DNA of 64,000 nucleotides from Bacteroidales bacterium. GTDB taxonomy: Bacteria; Bacteroidota; Bacteroidia; Bacteroidales; F082. Of this stretch, positions 50,622-61,063 are shown piece after piece (position 1 is the stretch's first letter; each line of letters starts with the position of its first letter). A program made the position numbers and the translations under genes. The DNA is taken from the NCBI GenBank assembly GCA_018400955.1, contig JAGYLH010000005.1, positions 1 through 64,000 of the forward strand. The letters run 5' to 3'. The notes under the pieces were generated by a model. It was given only the letters and a program-made list of their open reading frames with translations. It was not told where the DNA came from and searched no databases.

Positions 50622-51902
50622 CTATTGGTGCGCCACAAGCGAATGGTAACCAATAAGCTGATCATAACTGGTGCCTGGCCTACGGTAAAAAACCATGATG
50701 GTGTATTCATTTTGGGTTTCCCAGTGGTCGCCTTCAATAAGTGTGATATCCGCTACAGTTTCGCCCCTTTCCAATATGCCGTACAAATAATTATAATAGC
50801 CTTGCTTCAGAAACAGGGATGCCTCGTAACCCTTCAGTCTGTAATTGTAGTTCATCCGGCTTTTAACATCAAGCCTAAAATCGTTCAATGCACCTATAAT
50901 ATAAAGATCACCATGGGTTAGGGGGGCTGGATATTTCAGGAAAAACTCAACCCAGGCATAATCTCCCTCAATATCAGTTATTTGTTCAGTGCGTGCCTGA
51001 ATATATTTTTTGCCGTGCAGATCCGGTTCTGTCACATAGCTGCTAAAGGTCCGGCTTTCATCGGGCCATAGCCTGACTTCGTAATGTTCATTTTGCATAA
51101 AAATGGCCTGAATGCGCTCCGACTGGTATTTAAAGCTTTTCATGTCGAAATTGCGGAATTGGTTGCCCCCGTCAAAAACTGTTTCCTCTGTATATTCATA
51201 GGTGAGTTTGTCGCCATAAATATGACTTGGTTTTAAGTTATAGATGGCATTGTCATCGCGGCCATTCTGCTTTATTACCAGCTTGATGGATTCATTCGGG
51301 TTCAAGTTAAAAACCCCTTCATAGCGCACCTCCACATCAAGTTGGTGTTTCTTGGTGGCATAAGCCGGGTTACGAGGCCGTTGGGCTACCCGTGCGACAA
51401 TACCAGCCTTTTGTTCTACAACCTGAAAACGACGTGTAAGCAGTATTTTATCTTCGCTCATATCCTGGTCGTACACCACCAAAAGGTAATTGCCGGATAA
51501 GATGGGAATCAGGTTATTTGAAGGGAATTCAAGCCTGTAATGGATGTAAGGGGTTAGTGTGTTGACCGAAAAACGGTAATCCCTGATTTCATCTTCATGA
51601 TATCCATTAATATACTGAGAGGGCTGCAGTTCGGAGGGCTCCCAATTGTGACTGCAATGAATGATGGTGTATTGGAAAACCGAGGCAAGGTCACCAAGCA
51701 GGTCAAATGAAAGTAAAAGCTTTTCAGGTTCGCGCAAATCAAAAACAGGATCGAGCAATTGCTCACCAAAAGGATGAAACAAAACAGTTTGCACCTGCTC
51801 ATTGTATTGCTTATTTTCGAAATCGAAAGGATAATTATGGGCTACCGTTGCCATATGGAGCAATATGACAAACGATACTGGAAGGATTTTCAATTTCATC
51901 AT
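50622..51902 (-). CDS. T9SS plug/DUF5103 domain-containing protein
   Basis: Signal peptide; VQTVLFHPFGEQLLDPVFDLREPEKLLLSFDLLGDLASVFQYTIIHCSHNWEPSELQPSQYINGY typical of the family. Confidence 0.85.
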   Translation of the reverse strand: MMKLKILPVSFVILLHMATVAHNYPFDFENKQYNEQVQTVLFHPFGEQLLDPVFDLREPEKLLLSFDLLGDLASVFQYTIIHCSHNWEPSELQPSQYINGYHEDEIRDYRFSVNTLTPYIHYRLEFPSNNLIPILSGNYLLVVYDQDMSEDKILLTRRFQVVEQKAGIVARVAQRPRNPAYATKKHQLDVEVRYEGVFNLNPNESIKLVIKQNGRDDNAIYNLKPSHIYGDKLTYEYTEETVFDGGNQFRNFDMKSFKYQSERIQAIFMQNEHYEVRLWPDESRTFSSYVTEPDLHGKKYIQARTEQITDIEGDYAWVEFFLKYPAPLTHGDLYIIGALNDFRLDVKSRMNYNYRLKGYEASLFLKQGYYNYLYGILERGETVADITLIEGDHWETQNEYTIMVFYRRPGTSYDQLIGYHSLVAHQ

Positions 51903-52018
51903 TGGTTCTGTAATTTGGTTAACCTTGTCATTTTATCAACTTAGAACAATACAAATATAGTGCAAAACCCGGGCCATAATCCTCTTTCCGGTTAAATAAG
52001 TGCGATGAGAATAATTAA

Positions 52019-52038
52019 AAGTTGATATAGATCAACTT
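52019..52038. promoter_or_regulatory. FNR/CRP-type palindrome upstream of nqrA
   Basis: AAGTTGAT-ATAG-ATCAACTT: perfect 8-bp arms, 4-nt spacer, containing TTGAT-N4-ATCAA. Confidence 0.5.
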
Positions 52039-52150
52039 AATATTTGATGCAGTTCTTGGGTTGGAGCCTGTGTTTTTGAATCAAAGAGGTTTTTTTAAAC
52101 ATAATTAATTCGTTTCTTTGCATCTTATTTAAATATGAATGAAGGTAGAT

Positions 52151-53500
52151 ATGTCAACCGTCACAAAAATCAAAAAAGGGCTCAATATCAACCTGATAGG
52201 AGAAGCCGAAAAAACCGTTGTTGATTTAAAGAATAACCAGTTTGCCGTCAAGCCAGTTGATTTCATTGGTGTTTTCCCAAAATTGCTGGTCAAGGAAGGC
52301 GATTCTGTGAAAGCGGGAACGCCTTTGTTTTTTGATAAACAACGTGAGAATATTAAGTTTACTTCACCCGTGAGTGGTAAGGTAAAAGAGATTAAACGAG
52401 GTCCTAAGCGCCTGCTGCTCGAGATAAAAATCGAAGCAGACGACAAGCAGGAAGCCATTGATTTTGAATCAGCCGATCCCAAGTCGATTGGGCGCGAGGC
52501 TATTATTGAAAAAATGCTGCAAAGTGGTGTTTGGCCTATGTTGCGTCAGCGGCCTTATTCGGTTATCGCAAATCCTGCCGATGAGCCTAAGGCCATATTT
52601 ATCTCAACATTTGACACCGCGCCATTGGCTGCCGATTACGATTTAATTGTACACGGACAGGGTGATGCTTTTCAGGCCGGTCTTGATGTCCTGGCAAAGC
52701 TTACCAAAGGCAAGGTACATTTGAATGTGGATGCTGATGTTACCCACTCCAAGGTGTTTACCAATTCAAAAGGGGTGCAGATCAATCAGTTTTCCGGACC
52801 ACATCCTGCTGGTAATGTTGGCGTACAGATCAACAAAATCGATCCCATAAATAAGGGCGAAGTTGTTTGGTATTGCTATCCACAAGATGTGTTGTCAATT
52901 GGCAAGCTGTTTCTGAGCGGCACTTACAATGCCGAACGAATAGTAGCCTTAACAGGATCGGAGGTACTAAAGCCGAAATACTATAAAACACTGATTGGTG
53001 CGGCAGTTGAGCCCTTTGTAAAAGGGAATGTTACGGATGTGAAAAAGCGCTACATAAGTGGAAATGTGCTTACAGGCAAAAAGGTTGAATTGGATGGCTA
53101 TATCAGTTTCTATAACGATCAGCTTACGATAATTCCCGAAGGTGATTATCATGAGTTTTTTGGATGGGCTCTGCCGGGATTGAAAAAATTCAGCATGTCG
53201 AAGTCATTCCCTGCCTTTCTTTTTAAAAACCGCAAGTATAAACTCGACACCAATCTGCATGGAGGTCCACGGGCCTTTGTAATGACAGGATATTTCGAAA
53301 AGGTTTTCCCCTTTGATATTTACCCTATGCAATTGATTAAAGCTATTATGGTTGAGGATATTGACCTGATGGAGCAGCTTGGTATTTACGAAGTGGATGA
53401 AGAGGATTTTGCCCTTTGCGAAGTAATCGATACATCCAAAACAGAAATACAGGAAATTATCCGCAAAGGGCTCGACCTGATGCGCAAGGAAATGAGTTAG
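52151..53500 (+). CDS. nqrA: Na+-translocating NADH:quinone reductase subunit A
   Basis: IKKGLNINLIGEAEKTV; FSGPHPAGNVGVQINKIDPINKGEVVW. Confidence 0.97.
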   Translation: MSTVTKIKKGLNINLIGEAEKTVVDLKNNQFAVKPVDFIGVFPKLLVKEGDSVKAGTPLFFDKQRENIKFTSPVSGKVKEIKRGPKRLLLEIKIEADDKQEAIDFESADPKSIGREAIIEKMLQSGVWPMLRQRPYSVIANPADEPKAIFISTFDTAPLAADYDLIVHGQGDAFQAGLDVLAKLTKGKVHLNVDADVTHSKVFTNSKGVQINQFSGPHPAGNVGVQINKIDPINKGEVVWYCYPQDVLSIGKLFLSGTYNAERIVALTGSEVLKPKYYKTLIGAAVEPFVKGNVTDVKKRYISGNVLTGKKVELDGYISFYNDQLTIIPEGDYHEFFGWALPGLKKFSMSKSFPAFLFKNRKYKLDTNLHGGPRAFVMTGYFEKVFPFDIYPMQLIKAIMVEDIDLMEQLGIYEVDEEDFALCEVIDTSKTEIQEIIRKGLDLMRKEMS

Positions 53501-53527
53501 ACTAACACAATAATTTATATAAGAAAC

Positions 53528-54673
53528 ATGAAGGTTCTGAGGGATTTTCTTGACAAACAAAAGCCGCATTTCGAAAAGGGTGGAAAATTGCATAAGCTAC
53601 ACTCCACTTTTGATGCGTTTGAAACATTTCTGTTTGTCCCAAATGTAGTTGCAAAGAGCGGTGCACATATCAGGGATGCCATTGATATGAAACGCACCAT
53701 GATCATTGTTGTGCTCGCCATGTTGCCTCCATTGATTTTTGGAATCTGGAACGTAGGTTACCAGCATTTTCTATCGCAAGGCATGGCGTATGACTTTTGG
53801 CCCATGATAGGTTTTGGCCTGGTAAAGGTGTTGCCCATCATAGTTGTATCCTATGTGGTGGGATTGGGAATAGAGTTTGCTTTTGCCCAGTCGCGCGGAC
53901 ATGAGGTTAACGAAGGTTTTTTGGTATCGGGTATGTTGATACCGCTTGTTATGCCGCCGGATGTTCCATTGTGGATGGTAGCCGTTGCCACAGCTTTTGC
54001 CGTTGTAATCGGAAAAGAAGTTTTTGGTGGTACAGGCATGAATATTCTTAACCCGGCACTTACAGCGCGAGCCTTCCTGTTTTTGCCTATCCTGTCGAAA
54101 TGTCGGGCGACAAAGTTTGATTGCCGAAAAGGCAGATGCCTATTCAGGTGCAACTCCGCTCGGCCATTTGCTCGTGCTAGATGCTGATAAACTGCCTTCC
54201 GACTGGGCCATGTTCTTGGGAACCATACCCGGTAGTATAGGTGAAACATCAACGCTCGCCATCATGTTAGAGCCTTGGTTTTAATTTTTACCGGAATAGC
54301 CAGTCTGCGTATTATGCTTTCGGTGGTTGCAGGCGGCCTTGTCATGGGCTTGCTTTTTAACCTTTGGGGACTGAATGATTATATGAACATCCCCGCCTAC
54401 CAGCACCTGATCATGGGCGGGTTTGCCTTTGGCGCCGTTTATATGGCCACTGATCCTGTTTCGGCCACCCAAACAGCACGCGGAAAATACATATATGGCT
54501 TTCTCATCGGCTTTATTGCGGTATTGATCCGGGTATTCAACCCGGCCTACCCCGAGGGCATGATGCTATCGATTCTGCTGCTCAACGTATTTGCCCCATT
54601 GATTGACCACTATGTGTTGCAAGCAAATATCAAGAAGCGTTTGAAACGTGCGAAACTTGCAATAAAGGCCTGA
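53528..54673 (+). CDS. nqrB: Na+-NQR subunit B, frameshifted near 54090-54275
   Basis: LRDFLDKQKPHFEKGGKLHKLHSTFDAFETFLFVPN; DAYSGATPLGHLLV recoverable in shifted frame; C-terminal ORF 54275-54673. Confidence 0.92.
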
Positions 54674-54699
54674 TAAAAAAACGAAAAAATTAATAAACC

Positions 54700-55437
54700 A
54701 TGTATAGTAACGCTTATATTTTCAGGTATGCCGCCATTATGGTTGTTGTAGTAGCAGCAGTGCTTTCCTCAGCGGCTACTTTCCTCAAGCCGATGCAGCA
54801 ACGCAATCAGGCCATCGACAAAATGCAAAGCATACTCGCAGCCGCCGGCATGCAAGATGTGTCAGTTGAAAATGCCATTGAAGTGTTTAACGGGCACATC
54901 ACCAATATGATCGTCATTGACCAGGACGGTAATGTGCTTGCCGACTACAGCGGTGACGAAAAGCAAAACAGCGAGGCTTTCAATCTCAACCTGAAGACTG
55001 AACTATTTAATAAATCGCAGAAAAGGCCATTTCGCTTGCCCCTTTATGTAATTGATAAACAAGGTGAAAAAACCTATATCATACCCTTGCTTGGTGCTGG
55101 CTTGTGGGGCCCTGTCTGGGGTAATATGGCCATTAAATCAGATTTCTCCACAGTAACCGGTGTTACCTTCGATCACAAGGCGGAAACCCCCGGCTTGGGT
55201 GCAGAGATAAACACCAATATGTTCCAAGACCAGTTTAAGGACAAGCAATTGTTAGGTCCCGATGGTAATTTTGTTTCCGTTCAGGTGGTGAAAGGCGGGG
55301 TTTCAAATTTTCCCGCTAACCAACAGAAGCATAAAGTTGATGCTATTTCAGGAGGTACCATAACCAGCAATGGCGTAAACGATATGATTGAGAATGTTAT
55401 TGAAAGCTATGTTCCATTCTTTAAAAAACAAGGATAA
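54700..55437 (+). CDS. nqrC: Na+-NQR subunit C
   Basis: GLWGPVWGNMAIKSDFSTVTGVTFDHKAETPGLGAEI; VDAISGGTITSNGV FMN site. Confidence 0.97.
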   Translation: MYSNAYIFRYAAIMVVVVAAVLSSAATFLKPMQQRNQAIDKMQSILAAAGMQDVSVENAIEVFNGHITNMIVIDQDGNVLADYSGDEKQNSEAFNLNLKTELFNKSQKRPFRLPLYVIDKQGEKTYIIPLLGAGLWGPVWGNMAIKSDFSTVTGVTFDHKAETPGLGAEINTNMFQDQFKDKQLLGPDGNFVSVQVVKGGVSNFPANQQKHKVDAISGGTITSNGVNDMIENVIESYVPFFKKQG

Positions 55438-55439
55438 AA

Positions 55440-56096
55440 ATGAGTGCAGAAGTAAAAGAAAGAGAACCACTTTTTTCGGCTAAAAACCGGAAACTGATAA
55501 CCAATCCCTTGAATGTTGACAATCCCATTACTGTGCAAGTGCTGGGAATTTGTTCGGCCCTGGCCGTTACTGCCAAGCTGAAGCCTTCATTTGTAATGAT
55601 GCTTTCGGTTATCGCCGTTATGACACTTGCAAATGTAATTATCTCGCTGATGCGCAATGGCATCCCTCCGCGAATCAGAATTATTGTACAGCTTACAGTT
55701 ATTGCCAGCCTTGTAATCCTGGTTGACCAGGTTCTCAAAGCCTATGTGTATGACGTAAGCAAACAATTATCGGTATTTGTTGGTTTGATTATCACCAACT
55801 GTATCATCATGGGGCGACTCGAGGCTTTTGCACTTGCCAACAAACCATGGCCTTCCTTGCTCGATGGTTTTGGAAACGCTTTAGGTTACGGGTGGGTGCT
55901 GCTTGCGGTAGGTTTTACCCGCGAATTATTTGGATCAGGCACCTTATGGGATTACCAAATAATACCCCAGGCCTTTTATGATTTTGGTTATGTAAACAAT
56001 GGATTTATGATTTTGCCCCCAATGGCTTTGATAGTGGTGGGAGTCATCATTTGGATACAGCGTGCACGTAATCCTCAACTTATTGAAGAAAAATAA
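55440..56096 (+). CDS. nqrD: Na+-NQR subunit D
   Basis: NPITVQVLGICSALAVTAKLKPSFVM; SVFVGLIITNCIIMGRLEAFA. Confidence 0.97.
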   Translation: MSAEVKEREPLFSAKNRKLITNPLNVDNPITVQVLGICSALAVTAKLKPSFVMMLSVIAVMTLANVIISLMRNGIPPRIRIIVQLTVIASLVILVDQVLKAYVYDVSKQLSVFVGLIITNCIIMGRLEAFALANKPWPSLLDGFGNALGYGWVLLAVGFTRELFGSGTLWDYQIIPQAFYDFGYVNNGFMILPPMALIVVGVIIWIQRARNPQLIEEK

Positions 56097-56124
56097 ATTT
56101 CCAAACTGAAATAAATAATCAGCT

Positions 56125-56742
56125 ATGCAAGAGCTATTTAACATATTTGTCAAATCAATTTTTGTTGACAACATGGTATTTGCCTATTTTTTAGGCATGT
56201 GTTCATACCTGGCGGTTTCAAAAACAGTTGAAACTTCATTTGGATTGGGTTTGGCCGTTGTATTCGTATTGGGCATCACGGTGCCGGTGGATTACCTTCT
56301 TAATTTTTATGTGCTCCAACCTGGTGCATTGGCTTGGCTCAACCCCGGCTTTGTTGACATTGACCTGAGTTTTCTCAGCTTCATCGTATTCATTTCGGTA
56401 ATTGCATCCATGGTGCAACTTGTAGAAATGGTCGTCGAAAAATTCAGTCCGGCACTTTACGCCTCGTTAGGTATCTTTTTGCCACTGATTGCAGTTAACT
56501 GCGCCATCCTTGGTGGATCACTATTTATGCAGGAACGCGAATATCAAAGCCTGGCGCAGGCCACCTCTTTTGGATTGGGTTCCGGTGTTGGATTTTTCCT
56601 CGCCATAGTAGGCATAGCTGCAATCCGCGAAAAAATCAGGTATTCCAATGTGCCAGGCCCTTTGCGTGGACTCGGCATTACCTTTATCATAACAGGGCTC
56701 ATGGGTATTGCCTTTATGAGTTTTCTGGGTATTAAACTGTAA
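56125..56742 (+). CDS. nqrE: Na+-NQR subunit E
   Basis: LFNIFVKSIFVDNMVFAYFLGMCSYLAVSKTVETSFGLGLAV. Confidence 0.97.
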   Translation: MQELFNIFVKSIFVDNMVFAYFLGMCSYLAVSKTVETSFGLGLAVVFVLGITVPVDYLLNFYVLQPGALAWLNPGFVDIDLSFLSFIVFISVIASMVQLVEMVVEKFSPALYASLGIFLPLIAVNCAILGGSLFMQEREYQSLAQATSFGLGSGVGFFLAIVGIAAIREKIRYSNVPGPLRGLGITFIITGLMGIAFMSFLGIKL

Positions 56743-56775
56743 ACAATTGAATGTAAATAATAATCATTTTAAACA

Positions 56776-58035
56776 ATGACGATATTAGCTACCGGAACCG
56801 GAACCATAATCCTGGTGAGTATTGTTTTCTTTCTCATCGTGATTCTACTGTTGGTGAGTTTGCTGCTCTACGCACGAAAAAAACTGCTACCTCAAGGGAA
56901 GGTCAAAATTACCATCAATGATGAAAAAGTACTGGAAGTTGATCCCGGATCAACTTTACTAAATACCTTGTCGAACAACAAGATATTTTTGCCATCTGCA
57001 TGCGGAGGTGGAGGTACCTGTGCCATGTGCAAAGCCCAGGTGCTCGATGGGGGAGGTTCTATCCTGCCTACCGAAAAGGGCTATTTTACCCGCAAAGAAA
57101 TACAGAATAACTTTCGTTTGGGATGCCAGGTAAAGGTGCGTGAAGACATGAAAATTCACGTTGAACCTGAGATTTTTGGTATCAAAAAATGGGAATGTAC
57201 TGTTGTTTCCAACCACAATGTGGCTACTTTTATAAAGGAGTTTGTTGTGAAATTGCCCGAAGGCGAACACCTTGACTTCAAATCCGGTGGTTACATTCAG
57301 ATAGATGTACCTAAATGCGAAGTGGACTTTAAAGACATGGAGGTTGAAGAGGAGTACCGCGACGAATGGGATCAATTCAATATGTGGGATTTGAAAATGA
57401 AGAACCCCGAACCCATATTCAGGGCCTATTCCATGGCCAACCACCCGGCTGAGGGAAATATCATTATGCTCAATATCCGCATTGCTACACCGCCCTGGGA
57501 CAGAAAAAAGGGTGGCTTTATGAATGTGAATCCTGGTATTTGTTCTTCCTTTGTTTTCTCTCGTAAACCCGGCGACAAAGTGACCATTTCGGGCCCTTAT
57601 GGTGAGTTCTTTATTAAGCCAACAAAGCGCGAAATGATGTTTATAGGCGGAGGTGCCGGTATGGCGCCCATGCGCTCGCATCTTTTTCACCTGTTCCACA
57701 CCGAAAAGACCGACCGCAAAACCACATTCTGGTATGGCGGACGCTCATTGCGTGAGCTTTTCTATATGGACGACTTTGAAGCCATTGAAAAGGACTTTAA
57801 AAACTTCGACTTCCATGTGGCACTTTCTGAACCAAAGAAGGAAGATAACTGGACCGGGAAAACCGGTTTTATCCACCAGGTGATTTTGGATAGTTATCTG
57901 AAAAACCATTCCGAGCCTGAGGAAATTGAATATTACCTTTGTGGCCCACCCATGATGAATGCGGCCGTATTCAAAATGCTTGATGAATTGGGCGTTCCGG
58001 ATGAAATGATTGCCTTTGACGATTTTGGCGGTTAG
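56776..58035 (+). CDS. nqrF: Na+-NQR subunit F
   Basis: [15 protein letters not shown] 2Fe-2S motif; [31 protein letters not shown]. Confidence 0.97.
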   Translation: MTILATGTGTIILVSIVFFLIVILLLVSLLLYARKKLLPQGKVKITINDEKVLEVDPGSTLLNTLSNNKIFLPSACGGGGTCAMCKAQVLDGGGSILPTEKGYFTRKEIQNNFRLGCQVKVREDMKIHVEPEIFGIKKWECTVVSNHNVATFIKEFVVKLPEGEHLDFKSGGYIQIDVPKCEVDFKDMEVEEEYRDEWDQFNMWDLKMKNPEPIFRAYSMANHPAEGNIIMLNIRIATPPWDRKKGGFMNVNPGICSSFVFSRKPGDKVTISGPYGEFFIKPTKREMMFIGGGAGMAPMRSHLFHLFHTEKTDRKTTFWYGGRSLRELFYMDDFEAIEKDFKNFDFHVALSEPKKEDNWTGKTGFIHQVILDSYLKNHSEPEEIEYYLCGPPMMNAAVFKMLDELGVPDEMIAFDDFGG

Positions 58036-58059
58036 TAAAATGGCCGCTCTTATACAGAT

Positions 58060-58096
58060 CAACCCCGCTATGTACAACATGGTGGGGTTGTTTTTT
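58060..58096 (+). terminator. Rho-independent terminator after nqrF
   Basis: CAACCCCGCTATGTACAACATGGTGGGGTTGTTTTTT. Confidence 0.8.
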
Positions 58097-58137
58097 AGCG
58101 TATATTTGTGCATTATACCTTCAAAACCGCCGCGATT

Positions 58138-59151
58138 ATGATACGGATTTCAAAAGCTGTAATGGTGCTTTTTGCTGCTGCAATCATGCTTGCAGCTTGC
58201 CAATCCGAAAAGACACCCACACCTGTCAGTTTTGTAGGAGAAGCGCAGGGAACATATTATTTGGTAACTTATTTTGATGCCAAATCACGTGATCTTCAAC
58301 CAGAAGTTGATTCCTTATTAAAAGCTTTTGATCAATCAGTTTCGCTTTGGGAACCGGAAAGTATCCTTTCACGCGTGAACAGGGGCGATTCTTTGGTTGA
58401 TTTAGACCTTGTGTTTTTATACAATTTCAAGTTGTCGCATCAAGTAGCAGAAGCCACTTCAGGGGCTTTTGATTTTACGGTGGCACCCCTTGTAAGGGCC
58501 TATGGTTTTGGCCCTAAGGGAAGATCAGAAATTACCCCTAAACTCATCGATAGCCTTAAATCCCTGGTTGATTATCGAAAAGTCAGATTGGAAAACGGGA
58601 GGGTTGTAAAGGATGATCCTCGCATCTCGTTTGATTTTAATGCAGTGGCCCAAGGCTACTCGGTTGATTTGATTGCACAATTGCTGTTGGCCCGTAGTAT
58701 CGAATCCTTTATTGTGGATGTGGGTGGTGAGATTTATGCCCATAACAAGAAGCCTGATGGCAACAACTGGCTTGTTGGCATTGAAACCCCTGCTGAAGTA
58801 AAAACAGATGACCGCCACGTGGGTTCAGTTGTGCGGGTTGAAAACAAGGCCATCGCCACATCAGGCAATTATCGGAAATATTATGAAAAAGACGGGATTC
58901 GCTATTCCCATACCATCGATCCAAAAACTGGTTATCCTGTGGAGCATAGTCTTTTAAGCGTTACCGTAATGGCCGAAAATGCTGCCCTTGCCGATGCTTA
59001 TGCAACGGCTTTTATGGTGATGGGGCATGAGCAGGCCATATCATTTGTAGAGCAATACAGAGGTATGGAGGCGCATTTTATTTGGTCGGGGAGTCAGGGA
59101 AGTATAGAGACGTACACCACCCAAGGACTTTTGGAACTTATTGAAGATTAA
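58138..59151 (+). CDS. apbE: FAD:protein FMN transferase ApbE
   Basis: Lipobox MLAACQSEK; GEAQGTYYLVTYFD; DFNAVAQGYSVDLIA; SHTIDPKTGYPVEHSLLSVTVMAENAALADAYATAFMVMG. Confidence 0.95.
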   Translation: MIRISKAVMVLFAAAIMLAACQSEKTPTPVSFVGEAQGTYYLVTYFDAKSRDLQPEVDSLLKAFDQSVSLWEPESILSRVNRGDSLVDLDLVFLYNFKLSHQVAEATSGAFDFTVAPLVRAYGFGPKGRSEITPKLIDSLKSLVDYRKVRLENGRVVKDDPRISFDFNAVAQGYSVDLIAQLLLARSIESFIVDVGGEIYAHNKKPDGNNWLVGIETPAEVKTDDRHVGSVVRVENKAIATSGNYRKYYEKDGIRYSHTIDPKTGYPVEHSLLSVTVMAENAALADAYATAFMVMGHEQAISFVEQYRGMEAHFIWSGSQGSIETYTTQGLLELIED

Positions 59152-59187
59152 TAGAAATCTGTTTAATAAGAAAACCAACGAAAGTTT

Positions 59188-59388
59188 TTATGCTTTCACG
59201 GCTTCATTCTCGCATTTTACTTTTACTTCGCTTCCGCAGGAGCAAGCTAAACGATTGCCGGTTTTTGGATCAACGCTGCCGCATTGTTTTTTAAGTTCAC
59301 CACCTTTAATGAAAAACATTTTGATGGCCAGGCCAGCTAAGGCTATGGCAATCAGAATGACAGATATAAGTACCAGTTGAAGAAACAT
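59188..59388 (-). CDS. Small Cys-containing membrane protein, NqrM-like
   Basis: MFLQLVLISVILIAIALAGLAIKMFFIKGGELKKQCGSVDPKTGNRLACSCGSEVKVKCENE: one TM plus CG...CSCG, convergent to apbE. Confidence 0.55.
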   Translation of the reverse strand: MFLQLVLISVILIAIALAGLAIKMFFIKGGELKKQCGSVDPKTGNRLACSCGSEVKVKCENEAVKA

Positions 59389-59436
59389 TTTAAGATCTTT
59401 TTTAGGCTGCAAAGTTACGCACAATTTCCGAGCGGA

Positions 59437-60228
59437 TTAGCAAAGATAATGCCCTAATTGTTCAGCCCTGCGCATCTCGGCAAGGATAATGGCCGCCGCA
59501 ACAGCGGCATTCAGTGATTCGGTTTCTGAAGTTTTGTCGGGACTGTTGTGCCGTGGTATGGCAATGCGCTCATTGATCAGGCTGGTAAGTTCCTTGCTAA
59601 TGCCATGTGATTCGCTGCCAATGATATAAATTCCTGTGGTGTCTAAATGGGTTTGATGTATGGTGGTCCCATCCATAAAAGCTCCGTAAACCGGAACACC
59701 ATCAGGTTTGTTGCGCAAAACTTTAATTAAATCAGCTTCATAAATGCGCAATCTGAAGATTGAACCCATACTGGCTTGCACCACTTTGGGGTGATAGGCA
59801 TCTACGGTGTTTTCGCTGCATACGATTTGAGGGATACCAAACCAGTCGGCTGAGCGGATAATGCTGCCCAGGTTGCCCGGGTCGTTGATGCCATCGAGCA
59901 GGATGGTGGGGATGCCTGATAATAGTATCGGCTCGATCTCCCTTTCAGGCCTATTGATGATGGCCAGTACATCGGGGGGCGTGCTCAGGCTGCTGACCGC
60001 GTCAATATCTTTTTGCTCAACACGTACCACCAAATGGTCCACATGCCTGAATGCCTCGCGGTGTTGTTTTATCCAATCGGAGGTAGCATAAATTTCATCT
60101 ATTCCGAAAGTGCTTTGCAGCAATTCGAGGATAAGCTTGGTGCCTTCGGCGATAAAGAGGCCGTGTTTTTTCCGGTATTTTGGTAAGCGCAGGACACTGA
60201 TAAGTTTTGCTTTGTTGCGTGTAATCAT
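59437..60228 (-). CDS. TrmH/SpoU family RNA methyltransferase
   Basis: ILLDGINDPGNLGSIIRSADWFGI; YIIGSESHGIS; IPRHNSPDKTSETESLNAAVAAAIILAEMRR. Confidence 0.95.
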   Translation of the reverse strand: MITRNKAKLISVLRLPKYRKKHGLFIAEGTKLILELLQSTFGIDEIYATSDWIKQHREAFRHVDHLVVRVEQKDIDAVSSLSTPPDVLAIINRPEREIEPILLSGIPTILLDGINDPGNLGSIIRSADWFGIPQIVCSENTVDAYHPKVVQASMGSIFRLRIYEADLIKVLRNKPDGVPVYGAFMDGTTIHQTHLDTTGIYIIGSESHGISKELTSLINERIAIPRHNSPDKTSETESLNAAVAAAIILAEMRRAEQLGHYLC

Positions 60229-60236
60229 AATGCAAT

Positions 60237-60275
60237 AAAAAAAGCCCGGATCGTTTGTGGATTCGGGCTTTAAAA
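60237..60275 (-). terminator. Rho-independent terminator after rplI
   Basis: AAAAAAGCCCGGATCGTTTGTGGATTCGGGCTTTAA inverted repeat. Confidence 0.7.
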
Positions 60276-60294
60276 GTACAATTTTTTAGTTTAG

Positions 60295-60744
60295 CTACTC
60301 AGCGAAAACTTCAAACTCCAGTTCAACAAGCACTTCTTTGTGCAACCTGATTTTGGCTTTGTAAGTTCCCAATTCCTTGATAGCTTCGGCATTCATTACG
60401 ATTTTCTTGCGGTCGATTTCGATATTACGCTCTTCCTTAATGGCATTTGCAATCTGAACGGCATTCACCGATCCAAAAATTTTGCCTGAGGTACCTGCTT
60501 TGGCAGGGATGCGGAGTTTCATATCTTTTAAACCACCGGCAATGGTTTCGGCCTGTGTTTTTACCTTTTCGGCTTTGAATGACTGCTGACGTTGGATTTC
60601 GGCAACAACTTTACGGTTCGTTGGGTTGGCGATAACGGCCATGCCTCTGGGGATAAGATAATTACGCGCATAACCATCTTTAACGGTTATGGTATCATGT
60701 GTGAATCCCAGCTTTTCGATATCTTGTTTAAGAATTACTTCCAT
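60295..60744 (-). CDS. rplI: 50S ribosomal protein L9
   Basis: MEVILKQDIEKLGFTHDTITVKDGYARNYLIPRGMAV. Confidence 0.97.
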   Translation of the reverse strand: MEVILKQDIEKLGFTHDTITVKDGYARNYLIPRGMAVIANPTNRKVVAEIQRQQSFKAEKVKTQAETIAGGLKDMKLRIPAKAGTSGKIFGSVNAVQIANAIKEERNIEIDRKKIVMNAEAIKELGTYKAKIRLHKEVLVELEFEVFAE

Positions 60745-60761
60745 GTGATTGTTCCTCCTGA

Positions 60762-61031
60762 TTATTTAAGTAAGTCAGCTACGTAAGGCATGAGCGAAAG
60801 GTGACGGGCACGTTTCACGGCCTGGGCCACTTTGCGTTGATATTTTGTTGAGGTTCCGGTGATGCGTCTTGGTAACAGTTTGCCTTGCTCGTTCACAAAC
60901 CTTAACAGGAAATCGCCATCTTTATAGTCGATGTATTTGATGCGATTTTTTTTGAACCGGCAGTATTTCTTCCTTTTGGTGTCAACTGCGATGGGTGTCA
61001 AATATTTAATTTCTGAATTTCCTTGTGCCAT
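60762..61031 (-). CDS. rpsR: 30S ribosomal protein S18
   Basis: [64 protein letters not shown]. Confidence 0.97.
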   Translation of the reverse strand: MAQGNSEIKYLTPIAVDTKRKKYCRFKKNRIKYIDYKDGDFLLRFVNEQGKLLPRRITGTSTKYQRKVAQAVKRARHLSLMPYVADLLK

Positions 61032-61063
61032 TGTTTCTGGTTTAAATGGATTACTGAATTTGT

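Noticed and set aside
50472-50921. 149-aa + strand ORF
   Set aside because: 3' two thirds are antisense to the DUF5103 gene; composition not protein-like.
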